Assembly: GCF_003595195.1 (NCBI RefSeq)
Contig: NZ_CP032418.1
Span: 1,252,501 to 1,316,500 of the forward strand
From: Paenisporosarcina cavernae
GTDB taxonomy: Bacteria; Bacillota; Bacilli; Bacillales_A; Planococcaceae
Direction: 5' to 3'
DNA length: 64,000 nucleotides
Within the stretch, counting starts at the first letter, position 1. Every line of letters begins with the position of its first letter. Shown one piece after another: positions 8,912 through 18,954 of this stretch. A program made the position numbers and the translations under genes. Under the pieces are notes generated by a model. The model saw only the letters and a list, made by a program, of their open reading frames with translations. It was not told the origin of the DNA and ran no database searches.

Positions 8912-10986
8912 TACTCGCTCACTTCCTCGTATCCAAGACGTTTATAAATCTCTTCAATCACTTTTATCGCTGCTTGCGGAATGACAGTACCAGGACCGAA
9001 AATCGCACTTGCTCCATTCTGTAAGAGAAAAGCATAATCCTGCGACGGAATAACACCACCAGCAACGATCATTATATCTTCTCTACCTAGTTCTTTTAAC
9101 GCGTTTGCAAGTGCTGGAACAAGTGTTTTATGTCCAGCTGCCAATGAACTAACACCAATTACATGGACATCATTTTCAACCGCTTGAGCTGCAGTTTCTG
9201 TAGGAGTTTGGAAAAGTGGACCAATATCCACATCAAATCCTAAGTCAGCAAAAGCAGTCGCTATCACTTTTGCTCCACGATCGTGTCCATCTTGTCCCAT
9301 TTTTGCAACCATCATTCGAGGACGGCGACCTTCATTTTCAAGAAAAACATCGGTCATGTGTTTTACAGTTGTTATCTCCTCGTTATTCTCATAATTCGAT
9401 TGATACACACCGCTCACTGAACGAATCACCGCCTTATGTCTACCACATGCTTCTTCAATTGCATCGGAAATTTCACCTAAAGATGCGCGAACACGCGCTG
9501 CTTGAATTGCTAATTCGAGTAAATTTACATTACCTGTCTTCGCACCTTCCGCTAATGCTTGTAAGGCAATTTGCACGTCTTTTTCAGATCGTGTAGATTT
9601 CATTTTCTCTAATCGTGCAATTTGGCTATTCCGTACAGCTGTATTATCAATAGATAAAATATCCATTTCATCTTCTTTCTCTAGACGAAATGCATTTACT
9701 CCAATAATTTTCTCTTTTCCAGAGTCAATTTGGGCTTGACGGATAGCAGCTGCTTCTTCGATTTTCATTTTTGGTAACCCTGTCTCAATCGCTTTCGCCA
9801 TACCGCCTAGATCTTCAATTTCTTGTATTAGCTCCCATGCTTTCTCTGACAATTCCTTTGTGAGATTCTCGACATGAGTGGAACCTCCCCAAGGGTCAAT
9901 AATTTTCGTCATATATGTCTCATCCTGTAAAAACAGCTGTGTATTACGAGCAATACGAGCAGAAAAATCTGTCGGAAGAGCAATCGCTTCATCCAGAGCA
10001 TTTGTATGCAACGATTGCGTGTGACCCATGGAGGCTGCGTTCGCCTCTACTAGAGTTCGCATTACGTTATTAAACGGATCTTGCTCTGTCAAACTCCAGC
10101 CCGATGTTTGAGAATGCGTTCGAAGTGCAAGTGATTTAGGATTAGTTGGAGAAAAAGAATACATCATTTGCGCCCAAATTTTACGAGCAGCACGCATTTT
10201 CGCAATTTCTTCAAAGTAATTCATTCCAACTGCCCAAAAAAAGGATAGTCTCGGTGCAAATGAATCAATGGGAATTCCCGCAGCTAAACCAGTACGAACA
10301 TACTCTAAACCGTCTGCGAGTGTATAGGCAAGTTCAATTTCTGCAGTCGCTCCCGCTTCTTGCATATGATAGCCCGAAATAGAAATAGAGTTAAACCTTG
10401 GCATTTTTTCGGCAGTAAACGAAAAAATATCGGCAATAATTTTCATCGACATTTCAGGTGGATAAATGTACGTGTTTCGCACCATATATTCTTTTAAAAT
10501 ATCATTTTGAATCGTTCCAGCGAGTTTATCTGGTAAAACTCCTTGTTCTTCTGCTGTTACAATATAAAATGCGAGTATCGGTAGAACAGCGCCATTCATT
10601 GTCATGGAAACGGACATTTGATCGAGTGGAATTCCATCAAATAAAATTTTCATGTCTTCTACGCTATCGATGGCAACGCCTGCTTTTCCTACGTCACCTT
10701 CTACTCGCGGATGATCGGAATCGTATCCCCGGTGTGTCGCTAAATCAAACGCGACGGACAGACCTTTTTGTCCCATTGCCAAATTACGACGATAGAAGGC
10801 ATTCGATTCTTCTGCTGTAGAAAATCCAGCATATTGTCGAATGGTCCATGGTCGCGAAACATACATCGTAGCATAAGGTCCACGAGTAAATGGTGCAATA
10901 CCAGCAGCTAACGCTTCGTTTGAGCGTGATGTTTTTTCTTCCTCAAGAAAAGAAGCGAGTGAAACGTTTTCCCATTTATTTCCCAT
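8911..10986 (-). CDS. mutB: Methylmalonyl-CoA mutase, catalytic (large) subunit
   Basis: 691 residues. An N-terminal TIM barrel binds acyl-CoA ([18 protein letters not shown] near residue 45). The C-terminal cobalamin domain has the DxHxxG motif at residues 566-571 (DGHDRG), with the SSLAAGH and GG-IP elements of the base-off/His-on fold. It converts (R)-methylmalonyl-CoA to succinyl-CoA with adenosylcobalamin. It overlaps mutA by 11 bases and has a GGAGG site inside the end of mutA. With Bkd it completes valine, isoleucine and propionate oxidation into the TCA cycle. Confidence 0.95.
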   Translation of the reverse strand: MGNKWENVSLASFLEEEKTSRSNEALAAGIAPFTRGPYATMYVSRPWTIRQYAGFSTAEESNAFYRRNLAMGQKGLSVAFDLATHRGYDSDHPRVEGDVGKAGVAIDSVEDMKILFDGIPLDQMSVSMTMNGAVLPILAFYIVTAEEQGVLPDKLAGTIQNDILKEYMVRNTYIYPPEMSMKIIADIFSFTAEKMPRFNSISISGYHMQEAGATAEIELAYTLADGLEYVRTGLAAGIPIDSFAPRLSFFWAVGMNYFEEIAKMRAARKIWAQMMYSFSPTNPKSLALRTHSQTSGWSLTEQDPFNNVMRTLVEANAASMGHTQSLHTNALDEAIALPTDFSARIARNTQLFLQDETYMTKIIDPWGGSTHVENLTKELSEKAWELIQEIEDLGGMAKAIETGLPKMKIEEAAAIRQAQIDSGKEKIIGVNAFRLEKEDEMDILSIDNTAVRNSQIARLEKMKSTRSEKDVQIALQALAEGAKTGNVNLLELAIQAARVRASLGEISDAIEEACGRHKAVIRSVSGVYQSNYENNEEITTVKHMTDVFLENEGRRPRMMVAKMGQDGHDRGAKVIATAFADLGFDVDIGPLFQTPTETAAQAVENDVHVIGVSSLAAGHKTLVPALANALKELGREDIMIVAGGVIPSQDYAFLLQNGASAIFGPGTVIPQAAIKVIEEIYKRLGYEEVSE

Positions 10987-12589
10987 TAGAAGTATTTCCT
11001 CCTTCCGTTAGCGCTTGAATTTCTTTCATTTTGGCAGGAATCGATTGACCAATATAAATGGCACCATGCAGTCCATCTTGCTTCCATTTTTCCAGTTGTG
11101 GATGTTTCCCAGCAATCTCCACGATTGTTTGCTTAAATAAAGAAGAAAAGACCGGTACAAAATTCGTTAAATCGTCATCTGTTGCGCTTAAAACGACATA
11201 GTCATACGAGCCTTCTTCGATGAATTTCTGCGCCATTTCGGCTGTTTCAAATACTTGCGAGATGTTTGGAACTACCCCACCCGCTTGTAAAAAGCCAACC
11301 ACAAAGTCTGTGCGTACTTTTATAGCTTTTAACTCGCCTATTTGAACGACGGCAGCTTTGAGAGGATTTTTCGAGAAATAATATCGTAACGACTCGAACG
11401 GAATAGCAACCCGATTTGTTTTTTCCGTTGATAGTGACTTGATTTCATCACTTGGGTTTGCATATTGGTTAACCCCAACCATTGAGGACTTTCTGGTGAA
11501 TAAAGCTTGTTCCCGTTTTTCATGGAGAGCTGTTGCACGATGAAAAAGCTCCTCTTGAGCAGCAGTAAACGGTAAATCGACTAATTGTAAGAATAACTCC
11601 CAACTTTTTTTCACCAATTCTTCTGTCAATGCCTCAATAGCATAGGATCCATTTGCAGCGTCTGTTATGCCGCTAAGACCTGCTTCCTCTCGTAAGATCA
11701 ATCCCATGTTTTTAGCAAGTCGACGAGATTTTGCATCGGTTGTTGTTAAGACATTGTAGGCAGTCGTATGAATTACGTCGCTACCACCTAAAACCATTGC
11801 AAGTGTTTCATTCCCAGCGCGCAACAAATTGACATGCTCATCTAATTTAGAAAAGGAGCGAACAGAAGTAGTCGATTCAATAGTCAGTGCTGGAATATCA
11901 TGTTGGTCTGTAGAATGAAATGCTTTCCAAAGGATACGCATTGCACGTAACTTCGCAATTTCCATGAAAAAATGAGTATCCACATGTAACCGAACCGCTT
12001 GGAACCGTGCTTCTTGTTGATTAGCGAGTTGAAGTAGTACATACGTCAATTCTTCAACCGCACTAGCTCCTTTTAAGTGAATTTTTTCCGTGGTAATTGC
12101 ATGCTCCACGTTTGGAAACGGAGACTCTATGCCTGAAATTGTGCCATGAACGGATGATTTTTCTTCTTCCGTCAGTGACTGGATGATTTGTAAAATCGGA
12201 TCATTCGTTGACTGAATATCCCACATAATCGGATAGTTCAATATGTATTGCTTTAACTGCATCATGTCTGCGTCTGTCCATTGTTCATTTGCGAGCGTAC
12301 TTGCATAGCCAAAAACTTCGACACCATTCGCTAATGCTTCTTTTGTCTCCTGAAGAAATGTCGAAATAGTGGTGGCTAATGACGTTTGGGCAATTTTCCA
12401 GCCCTCACGAGATTCCTCTACCTCCGCCACTTTGTTTGTTGAATACAAAGGCTGAAGATCAATACCTTCTGGTGTAGGTGTGATCAAGCTATCCATCGAC
12501 TTCCCTTTTAAAGCGGCAAATGCAGCATCCATCCATTGTTGCTCTTGAATATCTTGAAACTGTATATCTTTCATTTGTTGAACATTCAT
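10976..12589 (-). CDS. mutA: Methylmalonyl-CoA mutase, small subunit
   Basis: 537 residues. Paralogue of the large subunit with a TIM-barrel half and a degenerate C-terminal cobalamin-like domain that lacks DxHxxG, as expected for the non-catalytic partner of the heterodimer. It is 154 residues shorter than mutB here. First gene of the mutA-mutB-meaB run. The ribosome site AAAGGAGAG lies about 18 bases before the ATG, an unusually long spacing with no alternative ATG, GTG or TTG in between. A cre site is centred about 60 bases upstream. Confidence 0.92.
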   Translation of the reverse strand: MNVQQMKDIQFQDIQEQQWMDAAFAALKGKSMDSLITPTPEGIDLQPLYSTNKVAEVEESREGWKIAQTSLATTISTFLQETKEALANGVEVFGYASTLANEQWTDADMMQLKQYILNYPIMWDIQSTNDPILQIIQSLTEEEKSSVHGTISGIESPFPNVEHAITTEKIHLKGASAVEELTYVLLQLANQQEARFQAVRLHVDTHFFMEIAKLRAMRILWKAFHSTDQHDIPALTIESTTSVRSFSKLDEHVNLLRAGNETLAMVLGGSDVIHTTAYNVLTTTDAKSRRLAKNMGLILREEAGLSGITDAANGSYAIEALTEELVKKSWELFLQLVDLPFTAAQEELFHRATALHEKREQALFTRKSSMVGVNQYANPSDEIKSLSTEKTNRVAIPFESLRYYFSKNPLKAAVVQIGELKAIKVRTDFVVGFLQAGGVVPNISQVFETAEMAQKFIEEGSYDYVVLSATDDDLTNFVPVFSSLFKQTIVEIAGKHPQLEKWKQDGLHGAIYIGQSIPAKMKEIQALTEGGNTSNGK

Positions 12590-12643
12590 AAGGTCGCGAA
12601 AGCTTCTCTCCTTTTACAAGCTAATCTACCTTCAGTCTACATG

Positions 12644-12657
12644 AGGAAACGCTTTCA
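12644..12657 (-). promoter_or_regulatory. cre site (CcpA operator) upstream of mutA
   Basis: On the minus strand the 14-mer TGAAAGCGTTTCCT fits the CcpA operator consensus TGWAARCGYTWNCW at every position. It lies about 55-68 bases before the mutA ATG, a place where CcpA binding would normally repress. No convincing -35/-10 pair was found next to it. Confidence 0.7.
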
Positions 12658-12763
12658 ATAAAGTAAAAAACAAGGATTTGCTGGATACAATGAGTTATTT
12701 TTATGAAGTGTGTGGAAAAGGAAAGTGAACTCGTAGAGAAGTCTGGGGATAGATATAAAAAAA

Positions 12764-12900
12764 AGTGTCCTAATGTTTGGCGAAAGTGTCCTAATGTTTG
12801 GCGGAAGTGTCCCAATGTTTGGCGGAAGTGTCCTAATGGTTGGCGGAAGTGTCCCAATGTTTGGCGAAAGTGTCCTAATGTTTGGCGGAAGTGTCCCAAA
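12764..12900. repeat. Tandem array A, 21-bp unit, six copies plus a partial seventh
   Basis: Head-to-tail units of AGTGTCCYAATGTTTGGCGRA begin at 12764, 12785, 12806, 12827, 12848 and 12869, with a broken copy from 12890. Copies differ mainly at two positions (C/T at base 8, A/G at base 20), with one extra change (G for T at base 13 of copy four). It lies 175-310 bases upstream of mutA. The rest of the 12,658-13,000 gap is AT-rich and holds nothing else I recognise. Reading frames across the array on both strands lack ribosome sites and look repeat-derived. Confidence 0.95.
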
Positions 12901-13000
12901 CTCCACCATCCGGAATCACTAAAGACATTCCTCTATATAATAAAAGCTTCAAGTTATCTCAAAGCTGGCTTCCTACCTCGTAAAATGCGACCAGTGATCT

Positions 13001-13042
13001 AAAAACGAAAAACTGGCATCCCTATTGAAAGGAATTGCCAGT
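13001..13042 (-). terminator. Terminator of the bkd operon
   Basis: On the minus strand ACTGGCA pairs with TGCCAGT around a loop of about 17 bases and is followed by TTTTTCGTTTTT. It begins eight bases after the bkdB stop. Confidence 0.75.
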
Positions 13043-13049
13043 ATGTCAA

Positions 13050-14369
13050 TTAATAGACGGAAGTATTTTCTTTTGAAATGTTTTCAAGGATTTCTTTTAC
13101 ACGTGCTAAGAAGCGCCCGCAAACTAATCCATCTAGTACGCGGTGATCAAGTGATAAACATAAGTTTACCATGTCACGTGCTGCAATCATGCCGCCATCC
13201 ATGATGACTGGACGTTTTACGATTGATTCGACTTGTAGAATAGCTGCTTGTGGGTAGTTGATAATCCCCATAGATTGAACAGATCCGAATGAACCTGTGT
13301 TATTAACAGTGAAAGTTCCACCTTGCATTTCATCGGATTTTAATTTACCACTACGAACTTTTGTCGCTAGCTCATTAATTTCTCGTCCAATGCCTTTAAT
13401 CGTTTTTTCGTCTGCGTTTCGAATGACTGGTACAAATAAAGCATCATCCGTTGCCACGGCGATAGAAATATTGATGTCTTTCTTTTGAATGATTTTGTCT
13501 CCCGCCCACATGGAATTCATCATTGGGAATTCTTTTAGAGCTTGTGCAACAGCTTTTACGAAAAACGCAAAATAGGTTACATTGAATCCTTCTTTTTTCT
13601 TAAATTCGCCTTTTATCGAATCGCGATATTGCACTAGGTTTGTTACATCCACTTCAATCATGGTCCACGCATGTGGAGCTTCATGTTTGCTACGTAGCAT
13701 ATTCGAAGCGATTGCTTTACGCACTCCGGATACCGGAATTTCGATATCTCCAACTGCTGTCGGAATGGAAGGCGCTGGCGCTGCTTGCGGTCTAGTAGCT
13801 GTTGAAGTTTCTTGTGTTGCGCTAGAGGCAGAAGTTGATGATGCTGGTGCTTCGCTAGCTTTCGGAATTGATCCACTTTCAATGATTGCAAGTAAATCTT
13901 TCCGTGTAATACGGCCTTCCGAACCAGTTCCATTCACTTGATTTAAATCGATATCATTCTCTTGTGCAATTTTAAGTACAGCAGGTGAATAACGAGCTTT
14001 AGCTCCTTTTTCACGTGCCGGAGCTTGAGTTGCAGAAGCTTTTGGTGCAGATGAAGTAGATACTTCTTTTGGAGCTTCTTCTTTTTTCTCATCATTTGAC
14101 GAAGTAGATGCTTCTTCCGCTCCGCCGCCTGCTGTTTCAATAGTACAAACAACAGCACCAACTTCGAGCGTCTCGCCTTCTTGTGCAATAAGCTCTTTAA
14201 TAACTCCTTCAAAAGAAGAAGGAATTTCTGCTGTTACTTTATCTGTATTCACTTCCGCAAGTGGGTCGTATTTGTTCACTTTATCGCCTGGTTGTACAAG
14301 CCATTTTTCGATTGTTCCTTCTGTAACGGACTCCCCAAGTTGAGGCATTTTGATTTGTTCTAAAGCCAT
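13050..14369 (-). CDS. bkdB: Branched-chain keto-acid dehydrogenase E2 (dihydrolipoyl acyltransferase)
   Basis: 439 residues. Lipoyl domain at 1-75 with the lipoylated Lys44 in NTDKVTAE, then a Ser/Ala/Glu-rich linker, a peripheral-subunit-binding domain near 125-160 (ARYSPAVLKIAQENDIDL), a second Ala/Pro linker and the catalytic acyltransferase core with DHRVLDG at 408-414. It transfers the branched acyl group to CoA and forms the core of the Bkd complex. Last gene of the operon, followed by a terminator. The one lipoyl domain is typical of Bacillus BkdB. Confidence 0.95.
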   Translation of the reverse strand: MALEQIKMPQLGESVTEGTIEKWLVQPGDKVNKYDPLAEVNTDKVTAEIPSSFEGVIKELIAQEGETLEVGAVVCTIETAGGGAEEASTSSNDEKKEEAPKEVSTSSAPKASATQAPAREKGAKARYSPAVLKIAQENDIDLNQVNGTGSEGRITRKDLLAIIESGSIPKASEAPASSTSASSATQETSTATRPQAAPAPSIPTAVGDIEIPVSGVRKAIASNMLRSKHEAPHAWTMIEVDVTNLVQYRDSIKGEFKKKEGFNVTYFAFFVKAVAQALKEFPMMNSMWAGDKIIQKKDINISIAVATDDALFVPVIRNADEKTIKGIGREINELATKVRSGKLKSDEMQGGTFTVNNTGSFGSVQSMGIINYPQAAILQVESIVKRPVIMDGGMIAARDMVNLCLSLDHRVLDGLVCGRFLARVKEILENISKENTSVY

Positions 14370-14387
14370 CTAGATTTCCTCCTTCCT

Positions 14388-15371
14388 TTAAAATTCAGCT
14401 AGTTCTCTCATTGCTTTTTCGACTTTATCCGGATTTATCATAAAGAATTTTTCCATTGTAGGAGCATATGGCATTGCCGGAACATCTGGTCCTGCTAAGC
14501 GTTTAATCGGTGCATCTAAGTCGAATAAGCAATTCTCTGCAATGATTGCAGCAACTTCACCGATAATGCTACCTTCTTTGTTATCTTCTGTAACGAGCAA
14601 CACTTTACCAGTTTTTGATGCTGCTTCGATAATCGCTTCTTTATCTAACGGATAGATCGTACGTAAATCCAAAATATGTGCGGAAATGCCGTCTTGTTCT
14701 AGACGTTCAGCAGCTTGAAGTGCAAAGTGGACCGCTAAACCGTACGTAATAACGGTGATGTCTTCCCCTTCACGCTTTACATCTGCTTTTCCAATTTCAA
14801 TTGTATAGTCTTCATCTGGAACTTCACCTTTGATTAAACGATACGCACGTTTGTGCTCGAAGAACATAACAGGATCTTCGTCACGAATTGCAGCTTTTAA
14901 CAAACCTTTTGCATCATATGGAGTAGAAGGAATAACAATTTTCAATCCTGGTTGATTAGCAAAAACTGCTTCGACAGATTGAGAGTGATAAAGTGCTCCG
15001 TGAATACCTCCACCAAATGGCGCACGAAAGACAATTGGGCATGACCAATCATTGTTCGAACGATAGCGAACTCTCGATGCTTCCGAAATAATTTGGTTAA
15101 CGGCTGGCATGATGAAATCTGCGAATTGCATTTCTGCGATTGGTCGCATTCCGTACATAGCAGCACCAATACCAACACCAGCAATAGCAGATTCAGCAAG
15201 TGGAGTATCCATTACGCGGTGCTCTCCAAATTGTTCATAAAGACCATTTGTCGCTTTAAAAACGCCACCTTTTTTACCAACGTCTTCCCCAAGGACAAAA
15301 ACGTTTTCATCGCGTTCCATTTCTTCTTTCATCGCGAGTGTAATCGCGTCGATATAAGACATAACTGCCAT
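14388..15371 (-). CDS. bkdAB: Branched-chain keto-acid dehydrogenase E1 beta subunit
   Basis: 327 residues, same length as B. subtilis BkdAB and closely similar throughout (SYIDAITLAMKEEMERD at the start, MPYAPTMEKFFMINPDK at the end). It forms the alpha2-beta2 thiamine-dependent decarboxylase with the preceding gene. GEDVG and the acidic metal/TPP-side residues are present near the N-terminus. The start ATG overlaps the E1 alpha stop by one base, so the two subunits are translationally coupled. Confidence 0.96.
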   Translation of the reverse strand: MAVMSYIDAITLAMKEEMERDENVFVLGEDVGKKGGVFKATNGLYEQFGEHRVMDTPLAESAIAGVGIGAAMYGMRPIAEMQFADFIMPAVNQIISEASRVRYRSNNDWSCPIVFRAPFGGGIHGALYHSQSVEAVFANQPGLKIVIPSTPYDAKGLLKAAIRDEDPVMFFEHKRAYRLIKGEVPDEDYTIEIGKADVKREGEDITVITYGLAVHFALQAAERLEQDGISAHILDLRTIYPLDKEAIIEAASKTGKVLLVTEDNKEGSIIGEVAAIIAENCLFDLDAPIKRLAGPDVPAMPYAPTMEKFFMINPDKVEKAMRELAEF

Positions 15372-16381
15372 TATACGTTCCCCCCGTCTTGTTGTGCATA
15401 GACGTATTTCAAAGCGTCTTCAGGTGCAGCGTATGGTGCGTTTTCTGCATACTCGGTAGCTTCATTGACTTCTTTCATAATTCGCTCATTTAACTCTTTC
15501 TCTAATTCTTCATTCAAGATATTCAACTCTGTTAAATACGCAGCAAATTTACGGATTGGATCTGCCGCTTGCCCTTCTGCTAAATCTTCTGCTGTACGAT
15601 ATTGGCGATGATCATCATCCGAAGAGTGAGCAGTCAAACGGTGCGATACAGCTTCAATAAGAGTTGGACCTTCTCCATTACGCGCACGATCTGCAGCTTC
15701 TTTTACCACTTTGTAAACTTCCAAAGGATCGGTACCATCAACAGTGTATCCTGGCATCCCATATCCAATTGCACGATCTGACACATTTTTAGCAGCTACT
15801 TGGCGATCATAAGGAACCGAAATAGCATACTTGTTGTTTTCAACCATTGTGATACATGGCAATTTGTGTACTCCCGCAAAGTTTAACCCTTCGTGGAAAT
15901 CCCCTTGGTTAGAAGAACCTTCTCCAAGTGTCACGAAAGTGACAAAATCTTCCTGTTTAATCTTACCAGCTAATGCAACACCAACTGCGTGTGGGAGCTG
16001 TGTAGTGACAGGTGATGACCCAGTTAATATACGGTTTTTCTTTTGACCGAAATGGCCAGGCATTTGGCGTCCACCAGAGTTTGGATCTTCCGCTTTCGCA
16101 AATGCAGATAACATTAAATCACGTGCTGTCATTCCGAAGTGTAATACAACGCCCATATCTCGGTAATAAGGTGCAATATAGTCTTTTGAGTTATCAAGTG
16201 CGTATGCTGCACCTACTTGTGTTGCTTCCTGTCCTTGACACGAGATAACGAATGGGATTTTACCCGCACGGTTTAATAACCACATACGCTCATCTACTCG
16301 ACGAGCTAGCAGCATTGTTTCGAAAATTTTCAGAACATCATCATTCGTTAATCCTAGTTCTTCATGACGATTTTTTGCCAT
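15371..16381 (-). CDS. bkdAA: Branched-chain keto-acid dehydrogenase E1 alpha subunit
   Basis: 336 residues from the ATG at 16381, which has a GGGGGAAG site. The frame runs 14 codons further but that extension covers the ribosome site and the end of lpdV. The TPP-binding motif GEGSSNQGDFHEGLNFA is seen near residue 165 and NNKYAISVP follows. The YRDMG and HRLTAHSSDDD segments belong to the phosphorylation-loop region of E1 alpha proteins. It decarboxylates 2-keto-isovalerate, -isocaproate and -methylvalerate; in Bacillales the products also prime branched-chain fatty acids. Confidence 0.95.
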   Translation of the reverse strand: MAKNRHEELGLTNDDVLKIFETMLLARRVDERMWLLNRAGKIPFVISCQGQEATQVGAAYALDNSKDYIAPYYRDMGVVLHFGMTARDLMLSAFAKAEDPNSGGRQMPGHFGQKKNRILTGSSPVTTQLPHAVGVALAGKIKQEDFVTFVTLGEGSSNQGDFHEGLNFAGVHKLPCITMVENNKYAISVPYDRQVAAKNVSDRAIGYGMPGYTVDGTDPLEVYKVVKEAADRARNGEGPTLIEAVSHRLTAHSSDDDHRQYRTAEDLAEGQAADPIRKFAAYLTELNILNEELEKELNERIMKEVNEATEYAENAPYAAPEDALKYVYAQQDGGNV

Positions 16382-16397
16382 TTCAACTTCCCCCTTA

Positions 16398-17828
16398 TTA
16401 CATGTGAATTGCTTTGCCGTCAACTGCTAATGCAGCCTCTCCCATTACCTCTGATAACGTTGGATGTGGATGGATCGTATTTGCAACTTCCCAAGGTGTA
16501 GCATCTAATACCATGGCAAGTCCTGCTTCAGAAATCATATCCGTTACATGTGGTCCAATCATATGAACCCCAAGAATGTCATTTGAATCCTTGTCAGCAA
16601 CAATTTTCACAAAACCATCAGATTCACCATATACAAGCGCTTTTCCAATCGCTTTAAAGGAGAATTTCCCTACTTTTACGTTCAAGCCTTTGTCTTTCGC
16701 TTGTTGTTCCGTGATTCCAACACTTGATGCTTCCGGACTTGAATAGATACACCGGGAAACGTGATCGTAGTTAATCGCATGTACTTCTTGACCTGCAATA
16801 TGTTCTATAGCGGTAATACCTTCATGAGAAGCGACATGTGCTAATTGTAAACCGCCAATAACATCTCCAATTGCGTATATATGAGACTCTTTCGTTTGGA
16901 AAGTTTCACTCACTTGAATAAAACCTTTTTCCACTTGGATGTCTGTATTTTCGATACCAATTCCTTCAACGTTTGCTTGTCTTCCAACAGAAACTAGCAT
17001 CTTTTCTGCTGTAAATTCTTTCATTTCACCTTTAATTTCTGCAGAAATCATCACCGATCCTTCAGCAATTTTTAACGTTTCAGCGTCCACTTTGGCACTA
17101 GTTGCGAATGTAATTCCTTTTTTCGACAACAGTTTTTGCATTTCTTTGGAAATATCTGCGTCTTCCGTCGGAATAATCCGATCAGCATATTCAATAACCG
17201 TAACTTCTACACCGAAATCGTTTAACATAGAAGCCCACTCTATACCGATGACACCGCCACCGACAATAATCATGGACTTTGGCAGTTCCGTCATTTCAAG
17301 TGCTTCATCTGAGGTCATAACAGTCGTTCCATCAATCGTTAATCCGGGAAGTGAACGTGGACGAGAGCCAGTTGCGATCACTACATTTTTAGGAATTAAC
17401 ATTTGATTTTCTTCCCCATTATTCATCTCCACTGAAACGGTACCACCTGGAGATGGCGAGAAAATAGAAGGCCCTAACATACGACCAGTTCCTTCAAAAA
17501 CATCAATTTTCCCTTTTTTCATCAATCCTTGCACTCCTTGATGAAGTTGAGAAACAATCGAAGATTTTCGTTCTTGAACTCGTGAGAAATCGAGTGTTAC
17601 TTCGCCCGTATTCACACCAAAATCCGCAGCATGATGTTTCGCTGTGGAATAAACTTCTGCACTTCGAAGCAACGCCTTACTTGGAATACACCCTTTATGC
17701 AAACACGTACCCCCGAGTTTTCCTTTTTCAACGATGGCCGTTTTTAACCCCAATTGTGCAGCACGAATAGCAGCTACATATCCACCTGTACCGCCACCTA
17801 ATATGACAAGATCATATTCATTCGCCAT
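16398..17828 (-). CDS. lpdV: Dihydrolipoyl dehydrogenase (E3) of the Bkd complex
   Basis: 476 residues. FAD-binding GGGTGGYVAA near residue 11, redox-active disulfide Cys42-Cys47 in GGTCLHKGCIPSK, NAD-binding GGGVIGIEWAS near 190 and the C-terminal HPHPTLSE with the active-site His-Glu pair. It re-oxidises the E2 lipoyl group using NAD. Its place between buk and bkdAA marks it as the Bkd-dedicated E3 rather than the pyruvate dehydrogenase E3. Confidence 0.95.
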   Translation of the reverse strand: MANEYDLVILGGGTGGYVAAIRAAQLGLKTAIVEKGKLGGTCLHKGCIPSKALLRSAEVYSTAKHHAADFGVNTGEVTLDFSRVQERKSSIVSQLHQGVQGLMKKGKIDVFEGTGRMLGPSIFSPSPGGTVSVEMNNGEENQMLIPKNVVIATGSRPRSLPGLTIDGTTVMTSDEALEMTELPKSMIIVGGGVIGIEWASMLNDFGVEVTVIEYADRIIPTEDADISKEMQKLLSKKGITFATSAKVDAETLKIAEGSVMISAEIKGEMKEFTAEKMLVSVGRQANVEGIGIENTDIQVEKGFIQVSETFQTKESHIYAIGDVIGGLQLAHVASHEGITAIEHIAGQEVHAINYDHVSRCIYSSPEASSVGITEQQAKDKGLNVKVGKFSFKAIGKALVYGESDGFVKIVADKDSNDILGVHMIGPHVTDMISEAGLAMVLDATPWEVANTIHPHPTLSEVMGEAALAVDGKAIHM

Positions 17829-17844
17829 GTCGTACCCCTCCTAT

Positions 17845-18930
17845 TCAGTTCGGATAAACCTTTGCATTTTCTTCTCCATTTAACACACGGATTGCGCCTT
17901 CTGAAAGAGCCTGCAATTCATTTTCACCTGGTATGACGACAATTTCTCCTAAATAATGAATGCGCTTCGAAATCGATTCAACAAAATCTTTTCCATAAGC
18001 TAGTCCACCGGTTAGCAGGATTGCATCAATTTGTCCTTCTAATACTGTACTGGCAGCACCAATCTCTTTTGCAACTTGATAAGCCATTGCATCATAAATT
18101 AAGGCTGCTTCTTTATCACCTTTCGCAATCCGTTTTTCTACTGCAACTGCGTCACTTGTTCCAAGGTAACTTATTAACCCACCCTGTCCAACGAGTTTTT
18201 TCATAATTTCATGTCGGTAATACTCACCAGAGAAACATAAATCTACTAGATCTCCAATTGGAACAGATCCAGCACGTTCTGGACTAAATGGTCCATCACC
18301 GTGCAATCCGTTATTCACATCAATAACACGTCCCCCTTGATGAACTCCGACTGTAATTCCCCCACCCATATGTGTGACGATAAGCCGCAAATCTTTGTAG
18401 GATTTGCCGATTTTTTTTGCATACCGTTTTGCTACTGCTTTTTGGTTTAGTGCATGAAAAATGGATTTTCGTTCAATCAATGAAAATCCAGATACACGTG
18501 CGATGGGATCCAATTCGTCAACCACAACTGGATCTACAATATAAGATGGAATATTTAAACCGGAAGCAATTTCAAAAGCTAAGATACCGCCTAGATTGGA
18601 AGCATGTTGCCCTGAAAAGCCTTTACGTAAATCTTCTAACATCATGTCATTTACTGCGTACGTTCCGCCTTCGATTGGACGAAGCAAGCCGCCTCTACCA
18701 CAGACGGCTGATAACTTCGAAATATTAATTCCTTCTTCATCCAATGCTTCTAAAATTGTTTCTTTTCGAAATTCATATTGATCAATAATGGAACCAAACT
18801 TTCCAATTTCTTCTGCAGAATGACGGATTGTTTTTTCCATTAATAAAACTTCATTTTCAAAAACACCAATTTTGGTCGATGTGGAACCCGGATTAATGAC
18901 AAGAATTCGATAAGATGCTTCTTGCATCAT
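17845..18930 (-). CDS. buk: Butyrate / branched-chain fatty acid kinase
   Basis: 361 residues, acetokinase (ASKHA) family: [10 protein letters not shown] phosphate-1 motif at the N-terminus, [11 protein letters not shown] near 190 and [11 protein letters not shown] near 310. With Ptb it converts acyl-CoA through acyl phosphate to free acid and ATP, so isobutyryl- and isovaleryl-CoA can be recycled. Two adjacent ATGs (18930 and 18927) are possible; the second sits seven bases from GGAGG and may be the real start. Internal gene of the bkd operon. Confidence 0.93.
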   Translation of the reverse strand: MMQEASYRILVINPGSTSTKIGVFENEVLLMEKTIRHSAEEIGKFGSIIDQYEFRKETILEALDEEGINISKLSAVCGRGGLLRPIEGGTYAVNDMMLEDLRKGFSGQHASNLGGILAFEIASGLNIPSYIVDPVVVDELDPIARVSGFSLIERKSIFHALNQKAVAKRYAKKIGKSYKDLRLIVTHMGGGITVGVHQGGRVIDVNNGLHGDGPFSPERAGSVPIGDLVDLCFSGEYYRHEIMKKLVGQGGLISYLGTSDAVAVEKRIAKGDKEAALIYDAMAYQVAKEIGAASTVLEGQIDAILLTGGLAYGKDFVESISKRIHYLGEIVVIPGENELQALSEGAIRVLNGEENAKVYPN

Positions 18931-18954
18931 GATTCCTCCTCAGAATTGAGACAA

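Noticed and set aside
12764-12900. CRISPR array
   Set aside because: Units are contiguous with no unique spacers of 30-40 bases and no cas genes nearby; the same holds for array B.
12621-12909. Minus-strand reading frames across array A (repeat G-H-F-R-Q-T-L and a second frame)
   Set aside because: They arise because the 21-bp unit is a multiple of three and lacks stops; start codons have no properly spaced ribosome site and the ends run into unrelated sequence.
12703-13002. Plus-strand frame across array A (repeat W-R-K-C-P-N-V)
   Set aside because: No ribosome site, composition dictated by the repeat, and it runs into the bkd terminator.
13658-14212. Two extra minus-strand frames inside bkdB rich in Lys, Leu and Gln
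   Set aside because: Out-of-frame readings of the low-complexity linkers of the E2 protein.
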